Assembly: GCA_035327305.1 (NCBI GenBank)
Contig: DAOLDL010000047.1
Coordinates: 1-22,975, forward strand
DNA from: CALMUP01 sp035327305
GTDB taxonomy: Bacteria; Verrucomicrobiota; Kiritimatiellia; CAIVKH01
DNA length: 22,975 nt
Direction of reading: 5' to 3'
The notes beneath the pieces were generated by a model. It was not told where the DNA came from. It ran no database searches and worked only from the letters and a program-made list of their open reading frames with translations. Position 1 is the stretch's first letter. Every line of letters begins with the position of its first letter. Position numbers and translations under genes: made by a program. Positions 8,548 to 16,424 of the stretch are shown here, one piece after another.

Positions 8548-9693
8548 ATGTTACGGACAAGGAGACATCAGGAAGACCTGGAGGAGGCGTCGCTCGCGCC
8601 GTATGCTTTGCGTAGCGGCCGGACGCGTGGGCGGCATTACCCCGAGCCGGCCCATGATATCCGCACTGAATTCCAGCGCGACCGGGACCGCATCATTCAC
8701 AGCCGCTGTTTCCGTCGTCTGGAATACAAGACCCAGGTTTTCGTCAACGGCACCGCCGACCATTACCGCACCCGCCTGACCCACACGATTGAAGTCGCGG
8801 CAGTCAGTCGCACCCTTGCCCGGGCGTTGCGGGCAAACGAGGATCTCGCCGAGGCCATCGCGCTCGCGCACGACATCGGTCACAGTCCCTTTGGTCACAT
8901 GGGAGAACGTGCGCTGGATGAATTGATGAAAGAACAAGGCGGGTTTGACCACAATGCGCAAAGCCTGCGCTGGGTTGAAAATTTGGAACGACGCTACCCG
9001 GCGTTTCCCGGCTTGAATCTGACCTGGGAATTGCGGGCGGGTTTGCGAAAACACATTTCCAAGCAACCGGGAGCGGAGCTGGATGGCAAACCGATAGGTC
9101 CCTTCCAGCACATCGAGGCGCAAATCGCGGACGTCGGCGACGATCTGACCTACTATGCCCACGATATCGACGACGGGCTTGAATCCCGCCTCATACAACC
9201 GGAACATCTGGCTGAACTTGAAATATGGCAAATGGCCACCGAACACGCCAACCGCTATTACCCCGAACTCGATGACGAGCATCGTGCGGGCATAATCGTC
9301 CGTTGCCTTTTGGATTTACAGGTTCGCGACGTCATTCAATACAGCGAGCGAAAACTTCTCGAACATCAACCGAGCGCGCCCGACGACGTCATTTCCGCCC
9401 CGGAACGCCTGGTGACATTCAGTCCCGGACTTCTGGAGAAACTCGTTGCTCTCCGGCAATTTTTATTTGAGCGTGTTTACTGGCACAACGATGTTCACAA
9501 AGCAAACGAAGACGCAGTGGAAATGATGCGAAAATTATTTCTTTATTATGTCGGCAACCCGAACTCAATGGGACGAAAAGCCCGTTCACGCATCGCGGTC
9601 GACGGCATTTGGCGCGCCGCATGCGATTACGTGTCGGGCATGACCGACCGGTATGCACTGGAAGAATATGAAAAATTCGGATTAAACGGATAA
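8548..9693 (+). CDS. dgt: Deoxyguanosinetriphosphate triphosphohydrolase-like HD protein
   Basis: This is a dNTP triphosphohydrolase of the HD superfamily, predicted to split dGTP or other dNTPs into deoxynucleoside and triphosphate and so influence dNTP pools. The metal-binding HD residues are visible: H79 in RLTHT, H108-D109 in AHDIGHSPFGH (107-117), H112 and H117 in the same loop, and D206 in YAHDID (203-208). The conserved N-terminal FQRDRDRIIHSRCFRRLEYKT (around 42-62) is typical of the shorter dGTPase-like class, which is usually about 380 residues against about 500 for E. coli Dgt. Length (381) and start (LAPYALRS near residue 16) fit that class. Substrate range in this class varies, so dGTP specificity is by family name only. 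It is divergent from a NUDIX hydrolase, another nucleotide-clearing enzyme. Confidence 0.9.
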   Translation: MLRTRRHQEDLEEASLAPYALRSGRTRGRHYPEPAHDIRTEFQRDRDRIIHSRCFRRLEYKTQVFVNGTADHYRTRLTHTIEVAAVSRTLARALRANEDLAEAIALAHDIGHSPFGHMGERALDELMKEQGGFDHNAQSLRWVENLERRYPAFPGLNLTWELRAGLRKHISKQPGAELDGKPIGPFQHIEAQIADVGDDLTYYAHDIDDGLESRLIQPEHLAELEIWQMATEHANRYYPELDDEHRAGIIVRCLLDLQVRDVIQYSERKLLEHQPSAPDDVISAPERLVTFSPGLLEKLVALRQFLFERVYWHNDVHKANEDAVEMMRKLFLYYVGNPNSMGRKARSRIAVDGIWRAACDYVSGMTDRYALEEYEKFGLNG

Positions 9694-9720
9694 GCTTGTT
9701 CATCCTAAACCTTCTCATAC

Positions 9721-9763
9721 TCTTAATCCTGATCATAGATTACGAGTACGATCAGGATTAAGA
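9721..9763. repeat. 14-bp perfect inverted repeat in a degenerate hexamer tract
   Basis: TCTTAATCCTGATC (9721-9734) and GATCAGGATTAAGA (9750-9763) are exact reverse complements around a 15-base loop. From about 9737 the sequence also reads as consecutive related hexamers: GATTAC, GAGTAC, GATCAG, GATTAA, GAATTA, GATTAA. The tract fills much of the 110-base gap between dgt and trpD and ends about 40 bases before the trpD ATG. There is no T-run, so it does not look like a standard terminator. It may be a member of a dispersed intergenic repeat family, but I cannot count copies outside this window. Confidence 0.6.
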
Positions 9764-9803
9764 ATTAGATTAATACGAGGGTGAAGAGCAGGAGAGATTC
9801 AGC

Positions 9804-10826
9804 ATGATACGTGAAGCGATTGCGAAATTGGCCGAGGGACAAGGATTGACCGGGCACGAAGCCTTGCTGGTCATGAGGCAAATCATGGACGGCGAGGCGA
9901 CCCCTTCGCAAATCGCCGCTTACTTGACGGCTCTGCGGATTCGCGGAGAAACGCCCGAAATTATAGCCGGCAGTGCAACCGCCATGCGCGAACACTTCAC
10001 AGCCGTTGAACCACACGCGGACGTGGTGGTCGACACCTGTGGTACCGGCGGTGATGGAGCGCATACATTCAACATTTCCACCACGGTGGCGCTGGTCGTG
10101 GCCGGGGCAGGAATCACGGTGGCCAAACACGGCAACCGAAGCGTATCCAGTAAAAGTGGAAGTGCGGATGTGCTGGAATCACTGGGTGTCAACGTGTCGG
10201 TGTCGCCAGATGTCATGTCGGCCTGCATGAAAGAAATCGGCATTGCCTTTTTGTTCGCGCCCGCGCTTCATCCGGCCATGAAGCATGCCATCGGTCCGCG
10301 CAAGGAAATCGGCATACGAAGTATTTTTAATATACTTGGCCCTTTGTCGAATCCCGCCAATGCGCGTTACGGAATGCTTGGCGTTTACCAGCGCGCACTG
10401 GTTCCCGTACTCGCCGAGGCGGCGGCCAGCCTGGGCGCCCGCCATCTTTATATCGTGCATGGACATGACGGCTTGGATGAAATCACCTTGACCGGATTGA
10501 CGGAGGTTGCCGAAGTCAAAGATGGCAACGTACATGTATTCACGCTGGATCCCCGCGACTACGGGTTCAAATTATGCCAGCCTTCGGACCTGACCGGCGG
10601 GGATCCGGCCCGAAATGCGGAAATCATCCGCGCCATTCTTGCCGGCGAAAAGGGATACCCGCGAGACATCGTTGTACTAAACGCCGCGATGGCTATTGTT
10701 GCCGGACAAAAAGCAACCTCGATAAAAGAGGGAATAGCCATGGCCGAACAATCCATCGATTCCGGATCCGCGCTGAAAAAGCTTAGCTTGCTGGTTGAAA
10801 AAACTTCCCCGGCGGGGGCCGGTTAA
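9804..10826 (+). CDS. trpD: Anthranilate phosphoribosyltransferase
   Basis: This enzyme transfers the phosphoribosyl group of PRPP to anthranilate, the second committed step of tryptophan synthesis. The 340-residue length is normal. The PRPP-binding loop CGTGGD is at 79-84, KHGNRSVSSKSGSADVLE at 108-125, the anthranilate-site region FAPALHPAMKH at 151-161, and RSIFNILGPLSNP at 172-184, with RS where RT is common. AGGAG lies about 10 bases before the ATG, fixing the start. No other trp genes are in the window, so the pathway appears dispersed here. It converges on corA with six bases between the stop codons. Confidence 0.95.
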   Translation: MIREAIAKLAEGQGLTGHEALLVMRQIMDGEATPSQIAAYLTALRIRGETPEIIAGSATAMREHFTAVEPHADVVVDTCGTGGDGAHTFNISTTVALVVAGAGITVAKHGNRSVSSKSGSADVLESLGVNVSVSPDVMSACMKEIGIAFLFAPALHPAMKHAIGPRKEIGIRSIFNILGPLSNPANARYGMLGVYQRALVPVLAEAAASLGARHLYIVHGHDGLDEITLTGLTEVAEVKDGNVHVFTLDPRDYGFKLCQPSDLTGGDPARNAEIIRAILAGEKGYPRDIVVLNAAMAIVAGQKATSIKEGIAMAEQSIDSGSALKKLSLLVEKTSPAGAG

Positions 10827-10832
10827 CCCGGG

Positions 10833-11789
10833 TCAAATCCACTTCTTCTTTTTCACGATTGTAAAGAATGTGACCATGAACAGTACGACCACCACCCAGA
10901 ATACCGGATACGAATAAGCCCATTCCAACTCCGGCATGACTTCAAAATTCATGCCGTAAACACCGCAAAGGAAACTAAGCGGTAGAAAAATCATGCTGAA
11001 AATGGTGAGTCGATTGATAATCCGATTGGTGCGATGACTTACCATGCCCATGTAAAGATTCAACGTTTCATTCAGGATGGTTCGTTCGCCATCCAAGTCC
11101 ATACCAAGCCGTTCCATGCGGTCGGCGAGCTGATTCAGCGACGGTTGCGTGGTTTCACTGACAAATGCCGACTTGCGTGATGAAAGCGCCTTGAACAAGT
11201 CGCGAGAAGCCAGAACCATGCGACGGAAGCCCAGAATGTCGGTGGTCAATTTCGAAACCGACACGAAGATTTCATCGGATACTTCACCAAACAACGTGAG
11301 TTGTACCCGCTCCACCTCCGACGTAAAATTGTGGTAAGTCCGTCGGTACGACTCAAACAATTGCGAGCTTAGTTCATAGAGCAGGAAGCCGGAAGACCGG
11401 GCAAACTTAAAGAAATCATCCCGATAAACCCGCTTGATACCTTCAATGGCCGGCGAAAAGCCCGGGGTCATGACGGCGAGGTAGTGCTTGCCCAGCAAAA
11501 ACTCAATGACATCGTATTGCAACGAACCATTATCGAGCCAGGCTTCGGAAACGGAGAAGTGAATGGCGTCATCATACAGATCGTACCGTGCTTCCTGTTG
11601 AGGTCCGATCAACGCGCGGGCGCCCTCGGGATTGGCGCCCAGCAATTCAAGAGCACGCCGACCTTCAGCTTCTTCGCCGGAACCAATTACCATCCAGTAG
11701 AAAACGCCATCACCGGGTGAAGACGAAAGTTCATCTAAAGATATGCTTCGCTCTTCTTTTTTGCTAAAGTCGAATTCAACCAACTGCAT
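10833..11789 (-). CDS. corA: CorA-family divalent metal ion transporter
   Basis: This is a CorA-type channel for Mg2+ (possibly Co2+ or Ni2+), working as a homopentamer in the inner membrane. The 318 residues comprise a large cytoplasmic N-terminal domain (to about 255) and two C-terminal membrane helices at about 261-279 and 294-312. The selectivity motif YGMNF at 278-282 sits at the end of the first helix, and a basic tail (KKKK, 313-316) follows the second. The acidic loop after GMN, FEVMPELEW, resembles the usual MPEL loop. It is transcribed divergently from the ATP-grasp operon across a 259-base AT-rich region and converges on trpD. Confidence 0.93.
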   Translation of the reverse strand: MQLVEFDFSKKEERSISLDELSSSPGDGVFYWMVIGSGEEAEGRRALELLGANPEGARALIGPQQEARYDLYDDAIHFSVSEAWLDNGSLQYDVIEFLLGKHYLAVMTPGFSPAIEGIKRVYRDDFFKFARSSGFLLYELSSQLFESYRRTYHNFTSEVERVQLTLFGEVSDEIFVSVSKLTTDILGFRRMVLASRDLFKALSSRKSAFVSETTQPSLNQLADRMERLGMDLDGERTILNETLNLYMGMVSHRTNRIINRLTIFSMIFLPLSFLCGVYGMNFEVMPELEWAYSYPVFWVVVVLFMVTFFTIVKKKKWI

Positions 11790-11868
11790 GGGGGAGTTTT
11801 ATTGCCTATATTTTGAGACAAGGGAATGAAAAATTATGGCTTTCAATAAATACTCCCCGGCACAAGCA

Positions 11869-11907
11869 AATAATACATTTATGTATGCTTTTGTGAGACC
11901 ATAAACA
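11869..11907 (+). promoter_or_regulatory. Candidate enhancer (activator-binding) region for the ATP-grasp operon
   Basis: Two overlapping signals lie about 100-135 bases upstream of the -24/-12 promoter at 12005. First, 11869-11889 contains AATAAT, then ACATTTA, then TGTATGCT, with the 14-bp palindrome ATACAT-TT-ATGTAT at 11873-11886. A near-copy lies at 19843-19864, at almost the same distance from the amtB promoter. Second, 11892-11907 fits TGT-N10-ACA, the classical NifA upstream activator sequence. TGT-N10-ACA is expected by chance in a few percent of gaps this size, so the case rests on position and on the shared element. Confidence 0.4.
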
Positions 11908-11979
11908 AGATTGTATTCTTTGAATGGTTTTATTAATGTTCAGCATGTTTAGCAGATATTTATCCAGCAATGGGTTATA

Positions 11980-11991
11980 TCAATTAATTGA
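11980..11991. repeat. 12-bp palindrome between corA and the ATP-grasp operon
   Basis: TCAATTAATTGA is a perfect palindrome ending 13 bases before the -24 element. It is bracketed by a second inverted pair, GCATGTT at 11943-11949 and AACATGC at 11991-11997. It may be an operator or an IHF/bend-type AT-rich segment between enhancer and promoter. The remaining AT-rich gap (11790-12048) shows no other gene or RNA that I can support. Confidence 0.3.
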
Positions 11992-12004
11992 ACATGCGGC
12001 TTTA

Positions 12005-12020
12005 TGGCACAAAGAATGCT
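12005..12020 (+). promoter_or_regulatory. Sigma-54 (-24/-12) promoter of the ATP-grasp operon
   Basis: TGGCACAAAGAATGCT matches the RpoN consensus TGGCAC-N5-TTGC(A/T) with the invariant GG (12006-12007) and GC (12018-12019) at the correct spacing. The only core mismatch is A for the first T of TTGC. Transcription would begin near 12031, giving a leader of about 18 bases before the ATG at 12049, which has no obvious Shine-Dalgarno sequence. A sigma-54 promoter needs an AAA+ activator, and a candidate is encoded at 18246-19817. Confidence 0.65.
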
Positions 12021-12048
12021 TATGGTAATGGCGTTAAGCAAGTGACTT

Positions 12049-13518
12049 ATGCGGTTTGAAAATTATCAACTCGATTCGTTTTACGATGAGATGTTTGAGA
12101 AGGACGGGACGCCACGCCCCGGCTCCAAACTTCTTTTTCAGCGTCTGACGTCTCTTTCCGACGGCGAACTGATTCGTTATCAACAATCAGCCGAGCGCGC
12201 CCTGTTGAATCTCGGCATCACGTTTCAGGTTTATTCAGACACCGAGGGCACAGAGAAAATTTTCCCTTTCGACATCATCCCCCGCATCATCGCCGCCGAC
12301 GAATGGGCAGTCATGGAAAAAGGGCTGAAGCAACGAATCTGTGCGCTTAATTTATTTTTAAACGATATATATTCTGACGCCAAAATCGTCAAAGACGGGG
12401 TCATTCCGGAGGAGATCATCAAATCCGCCGCGACATATCGACCCTTGTGCGAAGGGTTGAAACCACCCCAGGGAATCTGGTGCCACGTGACGGGCACCGA
12501 TCTGGTTCGCGATCGCGACGGACAAATGTACGTACTGGAGGACAACCTGCGTTGCCCATCCGGCGTTTCCTATGTCCTGGAAAATCGCCGGGTGATGAAA
12601 AACACCTTCCCGGCAGTTTTCTCGAATTCACATGTGCGCTCGGTTTCCAATTATCCCGGCCGCCTGCTGGACATGTTGCAGAATCTGGCGCCGGCCCACA
12701 TTTCCAATCCGGAAGTCGTGGTCCTGACTCCGGGCATTTACAATTCCGCATATTTCGAGCATTCCTTCCTCGCCCAACAAATGGGCGTTGAACTGGTCGA
12801 AGGACGCGACCTCGTGGTGCACGATGGTTATGTCCACATGCGAACCACCCGCGGCTTGCAAAAAGTACATGTGATATACCGGCGCATCGATGACGATTTT
12901 ATAGACCCGCTGGCATTTCGACCGGACTCCGCGCTTGGCGTTCCCGGATTGATGGAGGTCTACCGGGCCGGTCGTGTGGCGCTCGCCAATGCCCCCGGAA
13001 CCGGCATTGCCGATGACAAAGTTGTCTACGCTTATGTGCCCAAGATGATCAAATATTATATGGGCGAAGACGCGATTCTTCCCAATGTTCCGACGTTCCT
13101 CTGCTGGGAAGATGCAGACCGCCAGCACGTTCTCGCAAATCTCGACAAACTGGTGGTGAAGGCCGCCAACGAGTCGGGAGGATACGGCATGCTGGTCGGC
13201 CCTCACGCTTCGGAAAAGGAACGCGCCGAATTCGCGGAAAAGATCAAGGCCAAACCGCGCAATTACATTGCCCAACCCACGCTTGGCCTTTCCCGGGTTC
13301 CCGTCATCGTTGGCGACTCAATTGAAGGGCGCCACGTCGACCTTCGCCCGTACATCTTATATGGGAAAGATATCTTTGTGCTTCCCGGCGGCCTCACGCG
13401 CGTGGCCCTGAAAAAAGGATCGCTGGTGGTGAATTCCTCGCAAGGCGGCGGAAGCAAGGATACATGGGTCCTGGAGTCAAACGGTCGGCCGAACAACCCA
13501 AGGAATGCGAGCGGTTAA
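12049..13518 (+). CDS. Circularly permuted ATP-grasp protein (COG2308 type)
   Basis: The 489 residues match the CP_ATPgrasp family (DUF404/DUF407, COG2308). The N-terminal YQLDSFYDEMF is typical of the family start. Conserved blocks are YVLEDNLRCPSGVSYVLENR (161-180), YRRIDDDFIDPL (277-288), VVKAANESGGYGMLVG (369-384), RHVDLRPYILYG (428-439) and GGLTRVA plus SSQGGGSKDTW near 447-473. ATP-grasp enzymes join a carboxylate to an amine or thiol via an acyl phosphate. This permuted group is predicted from comparative genomics to act as an amide or peptide ligase, but its substrate is unknown. It is the first gene of a three-gene operon with alpha-E and transglutaminase-like genes, a widely conserved set. 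Uniquely informative here is a sigma-54-type promoter just upstream. Confidence 0.9.
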   Translation: MRFENYQLDSFYDEMFEKDGTPRPGSKLLFQRLTSLSDGELIRYQQSAERALLNLGITFQVYSDTEGTEKIFPFDIIPRIIAADEWAVMEKGLKQRICALNLFLNDIYSDAKIVKDGVIPEEIIKSAATYRPLCEGLKPPQGIWCHVTGTDLVRDRDGQMYVLEDNLRCPSGVSYVLENRRVMKNTFPAVFSNSHVRSVSNYPGRLLDMLQNLAPAHISNPEVVVLTPGIYNSAYFEHSFLAQQMGVELVEGRDLVVHDGYVHMRTTRGLQKVHVIYRRIDDDFIDPLAFRPDSALGVPGLMEVYRAGRVALANAPGTGIADDKVVYAYVPKMIKYYMGEDAILPNVPTFLCWEDADRQHVLANLDKLVVKAANESGGYGMLVGPHASEKERAEFAEKIKAKPRNYIAQPTLGLSRVPVIVGDSIEGRHVDLRPYILYGKDIFVLPGGLTRVALKKGSLVVNSSQGGGSKDTWVLESNGRPNNPRNASG

Positions 13519-13522
13519 TGCC

Positions 13523-14488
13523 ATGATGTTGAGCCGGGTTGCGGATTCAGTTTATTGGATGAGCCGTTACGTGGAGCGCGCGGAAAACATCGCGCGCTTC
13601 ATCAATGTGAATTTAAGCCTCATGCTGGATCAGCAACTTGAGGGTCAAAACCCGTGGGAAGCCTTGATCCAGATCACCGGCGACTACGAGATGTTTTCCG
13701 CCAAATACGATGAAGCGAACATGGAAAACGCCATCGAATTTCTGACCTTCGACAAGGAATACCCGAATTCGATTTTTTCCTGTGTCCGATCGGCCCGCGA
13801 AAACGCGCGCACCGTGCGGGAAACCATATCATCGGAAATGTGGGAGTACCTGAATCGCCTTTACCTGAAAATACGCGACCGTTCCCCCGGCCACAAAAGT
13901 TCATTTCTATCCGACGGAAACCAGTTTTACACCGACATCCGCCTCGCCGGCAATTTATTCACCGGCATCACCGACAACACCATGACGCACAACGAAGGCT
14001 GGCACTTCACGCGGCTGGGTCGCATGATTGAGCGGGCGGACAAAACATCGCGCCTGATCGATGTGAAGTATTTTTTGCTTCTGCCTTCCCTGGCGGACAT
14101 CGGCACACCCTACGATGAATTGCAATGGTCGGCGCTGTTGCGATCGGCCAGCGCCTACGAAATGTACCGCAAACGTCACGGCCGCATCACGCCGGAAAAA
14201 GTCGTGAACTTCCTTGTGCTCGACCACGAGTTTCCGCGCGCAATGCTTTACTGTATTTCCCGAAGCGAAAACGCCCTGCACAACATCACCGGCACGCCTT
14301 TTGGAACATATTCCAACATCGCCGAACAGCGACTGGGAAGCCTTCGTTCATTTCTAGCCTTCAACAGCGCCGAAGACATTATCAAACGCGGCCTGCACGA
14401 ATTCATCGATGACTTCCAGGACAACCTCAACCATGTCGACGCGGCCATCTACAAAACCTTTTTCGAGTTCCGCACTCCGGGCGGATAA
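13523..14488 (+). CDS. Alpha-E domain protein (DUF403, COG2307 type)
   Basis: This is an all-helical protein of about 321 residues. The N-terminal MLSRVADSVYWMSRYVERAENIARF and the repeat-like RSARENARTVRETISSEMW (about 96-114 when numbered from the upstream ATG) are hallmarks of the alpha-E family, named for its conserved Glu-rich helices. It has no proven biochemical function. It is found almost always next to circularly permuted ATP-grasp genes and is predicted to act with them. An ATG at 13505 would overlap the upstream gene by 14 bases and add six residues. I prefer 13523 (or 13526) because relatives usually begin at MLSRVADS, but AAGGA sits directly against the 13505 ATG rather than at a useful distance from either, so the start is uncertain. 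Confidence 0.87.
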   Translation: MMLSRVADSVYWMSRYVERAENIARFINVNLSLMLDQQLEGQNPWEALIQITGDYEMFSAKYDEANMENAIEFLTFDKEYPNSIFSCVRSARENARTVRETISSEMWEYLNRLYLKIRDRSPGHKSSFLSDGNQFYTDIRLAGNLFTGITDNTMTHNEGWHFTRLGRMIERADKTSRLIDVKYFLLLPSLADIGTPYDELQWSALLRSASAYEMYRKRHGRITPEKVVNFLVLDHEFPRAMLYCISRSENALHNITGTPFGTYSNIAEQRLGSLRSFLAFNSAEDIIKRGLHEFIDDFQDNLNHVDAAIYKTFFEFRTPGG

Positions 14489-14508
14489 CCTTCACGGACA
14501 CCAGGTCC

Positions 14509-15354
14509 ATGTTGTTTCAAATCCGCCATACCACTTCGTACACGTACAGCCGTCCGGTCGCACTCGATCCGCACACATTGCGTGTACGCCCGCGGAACGA
14601 CGGAAGCCAGACGTTGAGAAATTTCACCCTGGAAATTTCACCCCGCCCGGCGGGCATGACGGAATTCACCGACCTCGAGGGAAATGCCGCCGCGCAGATT
14701 TGGTTCAACGAAATGACGGATAAACTCACGATCCTGATCATCAGCGAGGTGGAAACATTGCGGGAAAACCCCTACGAATTTGTCCTTGCCGACCCTGGGG
14801 TCATGACCCTTCCGGTACGTTATCAGGATCCGGCTCGCATGAATTTAAGGCCTTATTGCCAACCGGTTCAACACGATGGACCGGTAGCCTGGTATGCTGA
14901 AGAAATCGCCCGCGCCACCGGATACGACACATTGCGGTTCCTGTCTGCGCTTACGCAAGACCTGTATGAACGGATTGCCGTCAAAGTGCGTTTAACCGGC
15001 GAGCCGCAAACTGCGGCGGAAACCCTCAAGTCGGAGGAAGGAGCCGGACGTGATATCGCGGTCTTGTTCATGGAGGCGTGCCGTACGCAGGGCATTGCCG
15101 CGCGGTTCGCAAGCGGTTACTGGAACGGACATGCGCCGGACGGCAATCAATACCTGCACGCCTGGGCGGAAGTTTATTTTCCACAATGCGGATGGCGAGG
15201 ATACGATCCATCAACCGGACTTGCCGTGGCCGACCAGCATGTCCCGGTATCCTCCGGTCTTTACCCCGGAAGCGCGGCCAGCATCACCGGCGCGTTCTGG
15301 GGATCCGACGTAAATTCCGTCATGGAAACCAGCGTCGATATCCACGCGGGTTGA
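14509..15354 (+). CDS. Transglutaminase-like protein lacking the expected catalytic Cys
   Basis: This 281-residue protein has the N-terminal bacterial transglutaminase-like domain (LFQIRHTTSYTYSRPV) and a C-terminal transglutaminase-fold core. Relatives in this operon type normally carry a GxCRD motif with the nucleophilic Cys. Here the aligned stretch EEGAGRDIAVLFMEACR (176-192) has Gly180 (codon GGA, 15046-15048) in its place. The His (H217 in LHAWAEVYFP) and Asp (D233 in GYDPSTG) of the triad are retained. GGA differs from both Cys codons at two positions, so one base error cannot explain it. C191 is the usual structural Cys of the following helix and probably not a substitute. Either this is a pseudoenzyme (for example a binding subunit of the ATP-grasp/alpha-E system) or it uses another nucleophile. 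It begins 20 bases after the alpha-E gene, probably in one transcript. Confidence 0.85.
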   Translation: MLFQIRHTTSYTYSRPVALDPHTLRVRPRNDGSQTLRNFTLEISPRPAGMTEFTDLEGNAAAQIWFNEMTDKLTILIISEVETLRENPYEFVLADPGVMTLPVRYQDPARMNLRPYCQPVQHDGPVAWYAEEIARATGYDTLRFLSALTQDLYERIAVKVRLTGEPQTAAETLKSEEGAGRDIAVLFMEACRTQGIAARFASGYWNGHAPDGNQYLHAWAEVYFPQCGWRGYDPSTGLAVADQHVPVSSGLYPGSAASITGAFWGSDVNSVMETSVDIHAG

Positions 15355-15392
15355 TGCCGCCTCTACAAGGCCGCCATTCATCCTGCGAACAA

Positions 15393-16421
15393 TCAGCCCA
15401 CGAGATAAGGCGCTTTTTCGAGTACAAGACGTCGCAACCGCGAATCGTTTTCCTTCACCGGAAAATCGCGGGGCGGCAAATACCACTCGGTAAAATCCGC
15501 GCGGTTGGGGGCAAGCAACGCATACATCGCCTGGTAGCGGGCTACGACGACATCCCGGCTTCCGTAATGAAAGCACTTGCTCGGATCCATAAACAGCACC
15601 GTACCGGCCTTGCCGGTCAAGACATGCATTTCCTTCCGATCGACAACACTGAAAACCTCATCATCGCTCAAGCGGTATGCCCGTCCCCGGCGTCCGTAAC
15701 CAAGCGCCTTGATGATGCGGGCAGACGCATCCGAATCAAAAAAGCAAAACGGTCCGCAATCCGCATTCACATCGCGAAGCAGTACGATCACATACACCAT
15801 GTGTTTGTCGTGAAAATCCACATGAAACAATTGGCTCCGCGCATAGGTATGTTTCGCGGCGACTTCAGGTGTCTGATGCGACTCGGTCAAGCGCATGCCC
15901 GGCGGGACCGTGGTGGACAACGTGGGAATATAGCCGAGATAATCACAGGCGATTTTAAGAACATCGGTTGATGTGATAAAATCGAGCAATGCGGGATATT
16001 CGGACAGCAAAGATTGATCCATGATATCGCGAATCCATTCGCGGCCCACCGCGCCGGTTCGTGTCATCCCGTTGCGCTCAATCACTTGTTCGCACTGCTC
16101 CATCATTTCCGCCAAGTGCGGCCATCGCCCCGAGGTATCAATCAGAACCCCGTTCTTCATGAAACCGTGATCAGTCAACGGATTCCCATTTTCCCGCAAC
16201 AACGCATCCAACTCACGCCGGTAAAGCCGATCCCGCATGCGCCTCTCCTTGCGGAATTTGAAGGTATTCAACAATTTGGCGGTCCGCATCACATTATTTA
16301 TGCCCAACCATTCAATATCCTGCGGATGCATATCAGAATGCGGACGCTTGATAGCATGCCACAACCGTTCTTTGATCCTGCTCATAGGTGCGTGAAAACA
16401 TAGGGATTTTTTAGAAATCAT
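15393..16421 (-). CDS. Putative PhyH-like Fe(II)/2-oxoglutarate-dependent oxygenase
   Basis: The 342-residue protein is not close to any member I can name. Its middle contains HVDFHDKH (H200-V201-D202) and, about 83 residues later, KCFHYGSR with H285 and R289. This HxD...H triad with a downstream Arg, set among beta strands (VYVIVLLRDV, GTVLFMDP), matches the phytanoyl-CoA dioxygenase-like fold that binds Fe(II) and 2-oxoglutarate. A hydroxylation role is inferred and the substrate is unknown. R295 in ARYQAMYAL is an alternative 2-oxoglutarate ligand. The first 70 residues are basic and helical and fall outside the fold. In-frame ATGs at 16385 and further in could be the true start, and no good Shine-Dalgarno sequence decides. 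It converges on the transglutaminase-like gene (38 bases) and diverges from nadE (97 bases). Confidence 0.6.
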   Translation of the reverse strand: MISKKSLCFHAPMSRIKERLWHAIKRPHSDMHPQDIEWLGINNVMRTAKLLNTFKFRKERRMRDRLYRRELDALLRENGNPLTDHGFMKNGVLIDTSGRWPHLAEMMEQCEQVIERNGMTRTGAVGREWIRDIMDQSLLSEYPALLDFITSTDVLKIACDYLGYIPTLSTTVPPGMRLTESHQTPEVAAKHTYARSQLFHVDFHDKHMVYVIVLLRDVNADCGPFCFFDSDASARIIKALGYGRRGRAYRLSDDEVFSVVDRKEMHVLTGKAGTVLFMDPSKCFHYGSRDVVVARYQAMYALLAPNRADFTEWYLPPRDFPVKENDSRLRRLVLEKAPYLVG

Positions 16422-16424
16422 TCA

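Noticed and set aside
10805..10840. Bidirectional terminator between trpD and corA
   Set aside because: The GC-rich sequence has several short palindromes, but none gives a stable stem with a T-run in either direction.
15078..15971. Plus-strand open frame (297 codons) across the transglutaminase end and opposite the oxygenase gene
   Set aside because: It overlaps the transglutaminase-like gene in another frame and runs antisense to the oxygenase. Its basic composition and lack of motifs indicate a shadow.
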